A stretch of 64,000 nucleotides of DNA, from the NCBI GenBank assembly GCA_958510825.1, contig OY294044.1, positions 44,367,851 to 44,431,850 on the forward strand, written 5' to 3'. How positions within the stretch are numbered: position 1 is the first letter of the stretch; each line of letters starts with the position of its first letter. The notes beneath the pieces were generated by a model that was given only the letters and a program-made list of their open reading frames with translations, ran no database searches and was not told the origin of the DNA. A program made the position numbers and the translations under genes. This document shows positions 21,625 to 33,700 of the stretch, piece after piece. The DNA is from Brachypterus glaber. Its lineage: Eukaryota > Arthropoda > Insecta > Coleoptera > Kateretidae.

Positions 21625-22189
21625 TATATATACAACTGTGTGTAGGATTAGTCACTGTAAATTTAACGTTATACATTATAGTAGAGAGTAGTTTTTCGTA
21701 GCAAGTGAAAATATTTAGCCACAAAAATGAAAAACAATTTCTTCTCAAGTAATATGCACTATTATTTCTACGGATTTAAAATGTATAATGCGAATGTAAA
21801 AAATATTAGTTGGGAAAGAAAACTAGTAAGAAGAAATAATATTGTACTTGATCATTATGTACTTGACAAGTGATAGAAAAAAAAATCATTTTAACTGGTA
21901 CACAATTATTTATTTCAGAAATATACTGCTGTCTTATTCAGAAAAACATCATAAAATTAGGATTTTGAGATGTTTTTTTACAATAAACAGCAGCATAGTT
22001 ATTACAAAAAACAAAATTTATCCTGATGAAAATACCGAAATTCAATCATGCTAAATAAAAATAGAAAAACATTTTAAATAAAATTAAAATAAACGATTTC
22101 ACATAATTATCATATGTATTTTATCTAATTTAATTTACAAATTTTTACTGGTCAAATTGATTTAAACAGCTTTAGAGTCAAATTCACAG
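21625..22189. other. Intergenic, nothing recognised
   Basis: AT-rich sequence. A 70-codon open stretch here has no recognisable motif and biased composition, so it was not called. Confidence 0.5.
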
Positions 22190-22335
22190 GTATTCTGTCT
22201 GATGTCATCACAAACAAAATTATACCTAAATACTCTCGTATTTTGCATTTTACCCATTTTACCATGGTTATTTGCTGTTGGGGATGATACGTAATAGAAA
22301 ATTATAATGGTAAAATGGATATGCCGGTATTTTGG
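22190..22335. repeat. Repeat copy with TTTTACCATGG hairpin
   Basis: Shares GATGTCATCACAAACAAAAT-like sequence and a CATTTTACCATGGT hairpin with the copy at 23225-23420. The order of blocks is the same in both (CACAGGT..., ATCACAAA, ACCTAAATAC, TTTGCAT, ATTTTACCATGG). It is a dispersed, partly palindromic repeat of unknown class. Confidence 0.5.
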
Positions 22336-22406
22336 TACTAAACTAATCGAAAAAAGTTACGGATATTTTGGTTTCTCTGAGAAAAAAATAATCGAAAAAA
22401 CAAAAA

Positions 22407-22607
22407 ATGGTCCACATTGGTCTCATTTTCTGTATTGAACATGTCTGGGACATGCTTGGTAGAGCAGTAATTGATCGTCAACCACATTTTCATGACGTAA
22501 GGAAACTAACAAGTTCTTTCGCATTTACGGATGTCTTGGACCAATATCAGTTAAATCGTTTAATTTTAGGTATGCCTCGGCGAGTTGAATATAGCCAACA
22601 GAGGTAG
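22407..22607 (+). pseudogene. Tc1-type transposase C-terminal fragment
   Basis: A 66-codon stretch containing IEHVWDMLGRAV, then RQPHFHDVRKL and LNRLILGMPRRVE. This is the standard end of Tc1 transposases: the third catalytic acidic residue lies in the IEHVWD-like motif, followed by the SMPRR tail. The N-terminal DNA-binding and first two catalytic residues are missing, and no terminal repeats were found around it. It is a decayed fragment. Confidence 0.75.
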
Positions 22608-23212
22608 AATTGCTCGATATTAATTTTTAGCTTTCAAAAATAATTTCTCTTTTGTTAAGGAAAACATATTTTTAAATCCCGAATATAAATATTTTTGAAT
22701 TTATTAAATTTATTTGTTTTTTAGAAATGATTAGAGAATATGGACATTTTACGATTTTTTTCCTAAACTGTTTTTTCCCTATTCTTAACAATACCCTTAA
22801 CTTTTTTTGATCAGTTTATTTTGTGATGACAGTCAAAATAGCTGTAAATTTAATTCTATTTATAAAATACTTATTGTGATCTTAAGTAAAAGGAAAGAAA
22901 AACCAGTAAATAGAGAATTTCAGGGCCTTTAAATGATGTATCACATGCCCGCCATTCTATTTAAAATTTTGGCGCCCCCTTCCTCTGGCTTATACCTTCA
23001 CGACCGACCCTAAATATTTTTTTGGCTGTTTAAAACAATTTAAAACATTTTGTCAACATATACACAAAATATATACATCCTTCACCATGTATTTTATACT
23101 ATAGGGATGTTTTTTTAAGAAAAATTGCTCACATCTACATTATATAACAACTTTTTATTATCTCACAAGTGAAAAATAAAAAAGTTCTAAAAGAATAGCA
23201 ATAACCTTTCTA

Positions 23213-23565
23213 TAGTCAAGTTCACAGCTATCCAGACTAACGTCATCACAAAATAGTATATAAATACCTTCGTAATTTGCATAATATGATATCATCCATT
23301 TTACCATGGTAATTTTCTATTACGGATCATCCACAACACCAAATTACCATGGTAAAATGGGCGAAATGCAAAAAACGAAGGTATTTAGGTACTATATTTC
23401 GTGTAAAGATGCAAGTTGCTTGCAAAAAGTAGTAGAAAAAAATTGTTTCAAATTTTAAGTCTATGTCAAAACGTTCTTGAAATATCGTATTCTAAAGTTG
23501 TTTTTTTTCAGCGGTTTGCATCTATACACGAACTATATTTTGTGATGAATCTGTGGATTTGACTA
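23213..23565. repeat. Foldback repeat, second copy of 22.2-kb family
   Basis: The left flank AGTCAAGTTCACAGCTATCC pairs imperfectly with a right segment ending about 23565 (GTGATGAATCTGTGGATTTG). The centre holds CCATTTTACCATGGTAAT and its mirror AATTACCATGGTAAAATGG. No reading frame. From 23566 to 25375 the sequence is AT-rich and nothing further was recognised. Confidence 0.5.
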
Positions 23566-25375
23566 CCAATTTTTCCTGTTGAGATTGAGGACAATATTCC
23601 AAATATTTTAATTATTTTAACGTCGGGGGTTGAAAAATATAATGCTATTTTTTAATTTATGATTAAACTTTTCAATTGTGAAATATAACTTGTAAAGTAA
23701 CAATTGCAAAACTTTATATACATCGACAAAAAAGCGTAACTTTGATTGGTCAATGATATAAAAATAATTACACTACGAACTATGTTTTTCAGAACCCCTG
23801 TATAACAAAAACCATAAGATTAAAATTAATTTTGTTATCACAGAGATTCTTAAAATCCTTAATAAAATTTAATACAACATTTTATTTTGTCAAAAAAAGT
23901 AATAAATTGTGAAAATAATAAAAAACCTTCCAGATTTACAATTTTTGAAGTGAAAATAATAAAATTCCTGCATCTCAAAAAATGTTGTATTTGCATTTAT
24001 TTCAGACTTAAATTCAGTACAAAAAAAGAGAAAGGAAAAACGGTAATACGTTATTTTTCATTCATTCAGATATTCACAGGTTATTTTTTGAAAATGTCTG
24101 TAGTTAACAATTATAATGACATAACTATATCAACTAAAATAGTTTTCTTATTTATTTCCTATGTACTTTGGACATATCTAACTACGAAATATTCAAAGGT
24201 ACATGCATATACAGAGCATGAAATTTAACAAATTTAGTTTTTTTTTATTTTATCACTGGGTTGGTTCTCGTTTAAAATAATGTCATTTTATATAGGAAAA
24301 ATTTTCTCAGAAAGTTTTAATTAAAGAAATTCTGCTGTTAATATTTCATACGTTAGGTAATTAAAAAATTTAATTTGATAAAATGATTTTGTGAAGTTAG
24401 TGCATATCTGCTGTTTGATCAAGATCAATGGTACCAACCGATATTAAAACAAGACCATATTTGAAAAAACTAAATACTTTTTGACTTTACAAAAGTATTT
24501 GATAAAAACGCCGCAAATAAAAAAGGGATAGACTAGTAATATTATGCTTGTAAGTGGAGCCTATTTTAGATTTGTTTTATTTTTAAAGTGGTAGTGATAA
24601 ATAATATTGTTTGGAGTGATGGAAAGAGAATGCAATAATTCCGTGAGCTAAATAAAAAAAATTCTCACATTTTTAGTCTATTCCTTTTTTGTAAATGTAT
24701 TTGGAATACTTTAATTATTGTATAGTTTTCTATTTTGGCCTACAAAAAATGACGTAGAGAAAAATGAGGGATTAACTCAGTGCTTTTTCATTAAAAGTGA
24801 ATTTAAAATATTGAGAGATATTGTAGATAACTAATATATCACATTGGGTGTTTACATTTTTACAAAACAAAAACTTTATAATAGTCTTACTGATATTTAG
24901 CCATGCCCTTCAGATTAAGGTTGACAATAAATTCATGATGAACATAAAATGCATTTATGAAAAATTAACTTTTTAATATGTTATTAAGACAGCTACATAT
25001 CAATCAAAAAATCATAAGTTCACCTTTAATATTGAATATATTATACATACCTAGTGTTACAATAATAATATTGTTTATTTTGTATACCTATTTAACTGAA
25101 ATTGTATCGTATTGCTTTTATAATAGCTTTTTCAAAAATTGAAAAAAATCAACAATACAATCTCAATTGTTTTCCTAAATGATTATCAAGTTATTTACAT
25201 TCCTCACTATTACACAATTTTCTGACCATTTCAGCACTCCTTTTCCTCATTCTTCAATTTTATTAAAACCTAATTTTAAATATATTTAATCTGATCCGAG
25301 TCGGTATTATATTGCTTACTTTTACTGAGTTTACAAAAATCAGTTTTGCAAACTTTTTTCTGTTAATAACTACAT

Positions 25376-25442
25376 TTATTTAACTGTCGAGAAATTTTGT
25401 GGTTGATTTTTGTTGCCTGCCACCCAGTTTGTGAATACATCT
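25376..25442 (-). CDS. TOX: TOX terminal exon (67 bp)
   Basis: The acceptor is a long T-run ending TTTGCAG (25449-25443). Joined to the CG left by the previous exon, it reads [22 protein letters not shown] and stops at TAA (25378-25376). Vertebrate TOX proteins continue after SHCR with RDVF.AWV.SR, so the peptide and phase both fit. An AATAAA hexamer overlaps the stop codon, and another lies near 25073-25078, so the 3' UTR may be short. The exon is too small to show up in an ORF scan. Confidence 0.85.
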
Positions 25443-27767
25443 CTGCAAAAAAAAAAAAAAAAATTAATAAAAATTAATCTTAAAAATTATTTAAAAATTG
25501 GAAACTGACATATCCCTATTGAATTTTAATCACTACACTACTCAAAAATAAAAAAATGCTTTAGCCAAGATTCGCAACCGTAAAATATTTTTTAAACCCC
25601 TTCATCTCTACTACCTAATTTAGTGTTAGTTTACATATTATCTATCAAGGCTTGTTTACTTGGTAACCAATAAAATGAATTGGAATGAAAGGCAACAGTC
25701 AATAATGAAACAAAAATTAAGATAGCCACTTAGTTTTTGAACATATTTGTCAACCTGACAGATATGTCAATAATATATAATAACTTTTATTAGGAGTTAC
25801 TAGCTTTATAAATTTCGGTAGTAGAAAAAATATTATTTGCACCACTTATGCGAATTGTCTTTAATAAAGACTTGGTTCGCATACTAGGTTCAAAATATAC
25901 TAATTGGGTGTATGTCACGCAACACTATTTTTTATTCGATTATGATTATTTAAAAAAATATTTATCAATCAACGTTTATTTATTTTACTTTACGTCATGG
26001 ATCAAGATGTAAAGTTAACAAAAAGTTTTGCTAGTCAGCACAATCTAATAAAAACAGTATTTTAATTATTGTTATTATTAAATTTGTGGCCCTTTGTTTT
26101 ATTATTAATATCATATTAATTCATGCAGATTTGTTTCCATTTTTGAATAATTTATTATAAAATTTAATCTACAAGGATTTGGCAGAGGAATCCGCTAAAC
26201 AAGTTTCCAGAATTAAAAATAGTCCTTCAAAATTTTATTCCTGAATCCAAGTATAGATATAATTAACACGTTCACTGCCGTCTCGGTCCATAAGACCGAC
26301 AATTTTGGTTCTCAGCACGCCAGCTATAGCACCGAGCGGCTTATTTGATCCCACAGCACCAAGAGCACATTTTCAACGGGAAATTCCTTTTTGAATAGAC
26401 CGAGCCAGGGCCGTAGCAAAGGAGATTTCGTGAGGGGTAAAGGTAAAAAATGACAACTTTTTTTAGCCTTTAGTCTTTGACAAAAAGTTAATGACTAAAA
26501 AAAAAAGTCATCACCTCTAAAAAAGCTTGTCCGTGAATTTGTACAAGTAAAAAATTTGGATGATTAAAAACAAAGGTTATCACCTTTTTGTGAAATATAA
26601 ATTTTTGTATTTTTAATCTACTTTTGTTTTGGGTCAATGAAATATACACCTTAATGGGTGGGGGTACTCCCCCCATTAGGTAATAACGTAATACAATTAT
26701 AATATGAACAAACACATCCTTTTTATATTTGGATTCTAAAAAAATATTTTTTTTTTTGAACGACCATTTTTATTCAAAAAATCTGGACTGTATCGTTGAA
26801 TTGTGATAGTACATTTAACGTTTTCTCTGCTTACTTTTCCTTATTTTAACTATTTTACTTACGTATATAGGTTCCTCTGCCGCACCCTTTGTACAAGAAT
26901 ATTGTAAGTTAATATATTCATACAAAAATATAAAAAATAATGGTATTGAAATAACAAATTTATAATAAAACAAATAAAAGGTTTGGACATTATTACACAT
27001 TAGTGTGGACACCTAAATGAAAGAAATATGATGCAAATGAGTTAAAAAGGAAAAACAAAGTAAAAATTGGGAAAAAAACAACAGACAATCGAAATTTATG
27101 CTTCAAATTTAAAAATTTTATATTAATATAAAATATAAAATTTGTTATTTCAATAGATACATTTTCTGTGGAAATGTTACCAGACTAGTTTCTAATTTTA
27201 AATAAAAAATTTACATGAATCCGAGGTTTTAACTAAAATTTATTACTAAATCCATTTTAAATGGTTCCAAATAAAAAAAATTATTGTAAAACCTTTAATT
27301 TTCATGAATCTATAGTTTAATTTGCCTAAATTGCATGGAATAATGAAGTTAATAGGTTTCTGGCAACAAACTGGCGATTCTTCTTGGTTGGCTCACTTGA
27401 TATATAGAAAAAAATTATCTAACATTTTAGTTAAATTTAATATAGGACTTTATTTTTTCAGTAGAAGTCTGAATACCATTCCTCACAGAAATATTAAGAA
27501 AATACAGGTTTTCCAACTTACCGGCAATGGCTAACAACGCACTCATTACTACAGTACTCGTCCTCCCATTCTGGATTGGTGATGGCCGGATTGTTGCATC
27601 CGTGACGTATACACGCACTTTGGGGCCTCATCTGACCTTGACCCACGTTCTGAGCGGCCCCTGAATTGGGTGCCGACGATGGGGGAGCCTGGGACACGGG
27701 TGGGGAACTTGATACCATTGGTGGGGGACTCATATGTTGTTGCATGTGAGGGGAAACGGGCACGTGT

Positions 27768-27799
<32 letters not shown>

Positions 27800-30700
27800 C
27801 TGGGGAGAAACGGGCATATGTTGCTGTTGCTAAAATAATAAAAACCACATTTAATGGGTCTTTTCATAAATTTACTATACAGTGCGTAAATTAAGTTTGG
27901 AATCACTCTATTAACTTTTTAGTTACAAGTTTAAACAAAAAAAACGCTCGGGCAGGTCGATTTTTATTTTGCAACATTTGGTGTAAAAGAAGTTGTAAAA
28001 ATATTCACCCCCTTTCACCCTCCCATACTATACCATTTTTTTTAATAGCAATCTTTTTTAGTTTTGTATAAGCATATGTAAAGTGTGCTTAAATTAGGTC
28101 TGGATTTAACCGATTAACTTTTTAGTAAAGTTAGAAAAAAACGCGCGGACAGGTCGATTTTTATTTTTAATTTTGCAAATTATTGTGTAAAAAAAAATAT
28201 CAAAATTTTCACCCTCCCATTTCAATTTTTTTTTTAATAGCAACCTACCCCTTGTGGCACATAGTTGGTGTATGATAAAGACCAATTTGGTAAAGAGCTT
28301 ATGAAAAAATGCATGTTTTAGTTTTTTATGAGCATATATGAATTATAATTTTAGATTACATTTTTATAATATGTAAAATTTAAAATAAAAATCGACCTGT
28401 CCCGGCGTTTTTTTTTTAAGTGGTAACTGGAAAGTTAATCGGGTGATTTCAGGCTTAGATAACGCTATGTATTGTATTTTAAAACTGCGTAAAAATAGTT
28501 TAGGACCCAGAGGGAACCAAACAAACCATCTAAATATAAAACCTCTTTTTCGCATTGCTGTAGCAGGGTAAAAACGAACACGAATATAAAATTTATAATC
28601 ACAGATATTTTTGTTAGTACATACATTATCAATCACTGGATCTAAGGAAACTGCTGCTTTTTGGGCCTTTTTATTTGACAGTCTTTTGGATGTCCTGACC
28701 ATACTTAAATTCTTATTTGATTGTCAAACTATTACTTAGTTACCTACTTTGTTATATTTATTTAGTATCCGTCCAATTATGCAAGATAGTAGTTTAAAAT
28801 TCCCGCGATTTTTAAGCTACATCATTGGTTAAAAACTCGTACCTTCTAAGATATAAAATATTGTGACATTTTTTGTCTATGACAATGATTGACGGTCGTT
28901 AAAGCTAATAAAAGAAGAGAAAGTTACATAAAAAAATGGTTATACTTAATGCTATTTTGTATGGTATTGAAAAAGGTATCTTTTTTGGTTTGTTCTTCAT
29001 ACACTTACACTAAATTAGCATATTCTACATATTGTACAAACGTAAATTATATTGAACACAAGGAAAACGTCAAATTTTTAGGTTACAATTACAACTTAAG
29101 GTCTATCCAGAGGCTCGCATAACAACCATTACAAGATACATGACGACACATCAAGCCAATCCTGGCATCGCATACTTATGTACTATGCTTGTTATGCGAG
29201 TCTTTGGATAGGCCCTTTCCAGGAAACAGTACCGACATCTGTTAAATTTTTGATACACTACGATTTATGCATAATTATGCTATTTATGCGCTCTGTAGTG
29301 TAAAACGAGCCGTGTCCCTTAAAAAGATATCCGCATAATATATTATATTATAATACTGAAAAATATTAGGGTCACCCTATTCAGCGACAGCTTCCCTAGT
29401 AACACAGTAGCTATAAAGTATCTCTAGCTGCTCTTTGGCGTCAAAATTACAGCCACGTGGCTGCAATTTTGCTGCGAAAGAGCGGTAAAAAATACTTTAT
29501 ATACCGCCGCTGGATGGAGCGTACCTACAGAATTTAGGAATATTGCTTTAAAAAGAATTTTTTTTGTAACTATTACGTACGAAAAAAGTAATCCCATAAA
29601 AAATTTAAGCTATTAAGCTTAAAGCTTCTAATTATTAATTATAATTAAAATAAAAATACCTATAAAGAAATAAATAATGAGGGTCTAATTGGCCATTGAT
29701 CGAAAATATGTATTGATACTATGCATAATAAGGTGCGAAAATTGCCTTATAGTATGCAGACCTGCAACCTGAAAAAATTGAGCCCCCTGCAGTATTTGGA
29801 ATATGGATATTTTGATTTTTTTTTTGTTAGCCTCTCCTGTATTCATTTGAGCCCTTCCTGGATTTTTCCTAGTACAGGGCTGATAATATGCAAAACCTAG
29901 TCCTATAATTGGACAACCTACCATTTTTTATAGACTATCAACTTGGTTATTATTTTGTTAAAGTTTTATGGATAAATAGTGAGTTATCGTCCAATCAGCA
30001 ATATTTATTTTTATTGAATCATAAAAAAGTTAGAACATGTTTTTTTACCTGTTGCATGTAATTATTATGTTGTTGCTGTTGCATGTGTTGCATATTCATA
30101 TGATTTGGCACTGGACCCATTGGTGATTGCATCATGTTAGGGTGAGATTGTTGTGGTGATGGGTTCATGTTCATCATCGGTGGCTTTTTGCCGATCGGTG
30201 ACTGGGTGGGCGGAGTGGGAGCTGAAGTCATGGGAGGCGATGGAATGTTTCCTTGGGGGTTGTATGCACCATATTGGGGAGCTCCAGCATTGTAATTAGC
30301 TAAAAAAAGATAGAAATTGTTAGAAAATTTTATGTTATAAGATACAAACTTTAGGGCCACTATATTCACCTAACAGTAAAGTCTCTGTTACCGTTACCGA
30401 AAGGATAAATGCCGAATGATGCTTTGTCATTGATGATTGCTATGCGACCAAGGTACTATACCAAGCAGATAAAGAAGGTGAATGACTATAATGACCCTTA
30501 GTATGACTGGCATCCGCCAGTTTGTTTTATTCTTACCATATTTAAACATATTTTTATCATAATTAAACATATTATTACTGAAAATTTCCGTTGATCTTTT
30601 ACGTCGTAAATTATGACATATAAAATTATTGTAGAATGACGTAATTTATATATACTTTTATAGTGAAGCGTGTTATTGAAAAACTTAAAATATCACAGTA

Positions 30701-33700
30701 ATTAAGAGTAGGTATTAAAAAAGTTTAAGAAATCAGCTACAACTCTTACTAAGTAGAAAATTAACTGAGTTTATCTTTTAACGAAGCCAAAGTAGTCCTA
30801 ATTTCGTGAACTTTATCTTATCAAAACTAAATTACAGAGAACTAATAAGTATGGTCCTAATTATTCATAGGACTGTATAAAGTAGCTAACTTTTAGTGCG
30901 TTAATAACGAAACTAAATGTGCAGTTTTGCTTCCTAACAACTAAAGCAGACTTAAAAATCGGCCTGGGTTCTTTTGTGTGGGCTAGAGATGGGCGTTTTC
31001 AATTATAAATGACTAAAGATAAAAAAATTTATTTCATTTGGTTTTCTATTTGCATTCTACTAAAAGAACTGAATATATAAAAAAAAACACTGACGATCGG
31101 TTTTGAAATCTACGACATTCAAAACTTAAAATTTAAAATCTTGTACAAATATTACAAGTTAAGTGATATTTAAATTTTTAGCTCTTGGTCCAAGTTGAAA
31201 AAAATCTACCTAACTTAGATACTGGATTCGAAAAAATGTCCATCCACTTATGTTTGCAGAACCCTGCGAAGCGCTTAATTGAAATGTTACCATCTATTAA
31301 TATTTTAATAGAAACCCATCTTTATATTTTGCATTTACTCACCATAATTGCCGTACATCCCCTCTCCTTCACCGGCACCTTTTGATACTAAACTTGCCCT
31401 GTACGCCGCTAAAGCTTTTAGGTACTCTTTCTTGGCTGCCTCGGTCTTCTTCTTGTATACCTGAAAGAACCATATGCAATTATTTCACTATTTTAACTAC
31501 TGTTTTTCTAAAATTAGAACCTTTTAAGATTAAAATTATTTTTCTTTTAGTACCTACTGATTTTAATAACTTTTGATGCGGTATACAAAAGGATTTTTGT
31601 TTAAATTTGTTTTTTTATAAATATGTTATTATGCTATTCACAGCGCCTGCGCTAGAATAGTATTATATGGTAGTTTCAAATTTTCCAAAATCGCCAAAAG
31701 ACGTAATAGACAAAATTCTTGGATGCAAATGAAAAAATAAGAAACTTTGAAAATGTCCGTCCGTTCGACCGATATCACGTTTTTTGTCGACAAGATAACT
31801 CAAAAACGAATGATCCGATCGACTTGAAAAATTAAGTTCTGTGAGGGGAAGATCCCTATTGTTTTTAAAAGTAATCCCCCCAAAAATAAAAAAGTTAGGG
31901 GGGTTTTAAAAAAAACGAAAAAAGCTGAAAAAAAAATCCGATTACCGTAACTATTTCAGGAAAAATTACTTTTATTATAAGGATCAATTCTACCAGTTCT
32001 GAAAGTAATCCCTTCTAAAAAAAAAGTTATGGGGGTTAAACTTTTTTCTAAACTTAAAAAAATCAATTTTTAAATATTTTTAAGTTTTTTTTTAAATAAA
32101 AATTTTGTTTTGATATATATTTTTTTTAATATTTCGTTTTTCAAAAGATCTTATTAAAAAAAATTGAATAAGTACTTTAAAAAGGCTAATAAATATATAA
32201 TAGCTCCAAATATATACAAAATAGCCCAAAATATATGACTAAAATAAAATTTATTAAACATAATGGTAAACAAATAATCGGTCTATTTATAACAATATAA
32301 AATAAGTATTTAATAGTAGTAGTAAAAGTAGGTAGGCTGAAACGCCTGACAAGTAGGCCCAATGGCCCTTTTTGTCTGCCCCAAGATAAGTATTTAATAA
32401 ATTTTATTAATCACAATTAAACACAGACAGTTTATTTGGTTTTGTCCGCAATATTTCAGTCAACTTAATTACCACAAACATTGGCTTGAGGCAATTAAAA
32501 CGTTTATTTTCCAAAAGTATACTTAGAAAATTTCTGGAGATTAAACTGTATTCTTGTCCCCTATTTTGTTATACTTTTTAATTGTGATGATTAAAATTAT
32601 ATTTGTCATAAATATATTTTTTCTCAGTGAATAATAACAGTAGACGAGGTAAATTTTAATTTTAAAGAGTTAAAAACCTTGGATTTAAACTAATTTAGTA
32701 ATGATAAATTTTTTTACTTACATTTTTGTGTTCAGAATCCAGTGCGTCCCACATCGAAGCCACAATTTTCGATACTTCTCCAAAACTAGCATTTGGATTT
32801 TGTCCTTTGATAGCAGCTTGAGTATCACGGAAAAACAAAGCGTACGCAGAAACTGGTCTGTAAAAAAAGAAAATTAAATTAGTAAACAAGTAATAAAAGT
32901 AATACAAAATTCAAAGTTCGAACCAGACTTTTTTTAATTTAATTTTTGTCCAATATGCCACTAACAATTCTCATATGGAGTTTATTATTGCCACAAGTAA
33001 ACTTTTACACATCGAAATGTATGTTTTTTAGTGTGGTTGATACATATTTGACAATAGGGACTTTATTTAGTCTTAAATAACCTCATAAACGGCTTATTAG
33101 ACTTTATAACCTAAACTTCTAATCTAAAATGGCATTATGAAGCTTTGTACTATTAAGCGCCAATAGCTTTTTCTACAAACTTTCGGAATGTAATTTTTGT
33201 TTTAAAATTAATTTTTACGCACATGGGAAATGTATTTTTTATAATTTTTCTAAAGTTTGCAGATTTTTTTATAAAATACGTCTAGGATTTTATTTATTTA
33301 CGTTACACTTAGTATTAAGCACACATTTTGGTTTATTAATGTTCACATTACAACACTAGTGCTTTTTAAAGATATTATGAAATCCGAATGCTTTGTTTTT
33401 TTATTTTGACCATACTTCTATTCAAGTAAATGTCACTGTAATCATTTTTATTGTTCTTCGGCTTTTTGAAGCTTTGGGCTATATATATAGAACGTAGATA
33501 AAATAGTATATGAAATTGGTTTGAAACTGGCTTTTAGTGCACTCGATTTTTCCACTTCGCTAGCGCGTCGTTTAAAAACTTTCCTTATCGTGCACTAGAA
33601 GCTTAAGTAAACTAATTTCATAATATACCGAGGGGTTTATTTAATGGACAATCCTTGTACACATATCCAACAATCTTCTACAATCCTTGACAATTTATTC

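Noticed and set aside
26488..26715. A - strand segment starting GATGTGTTTGTTC as the last TOX exon (DVFVH)
   Set aside because: The available AG gives the wrong phase after the CG left by the previous exon, and the following residues do not resemble the TOX tail; 25376-25442 fits in both respects.
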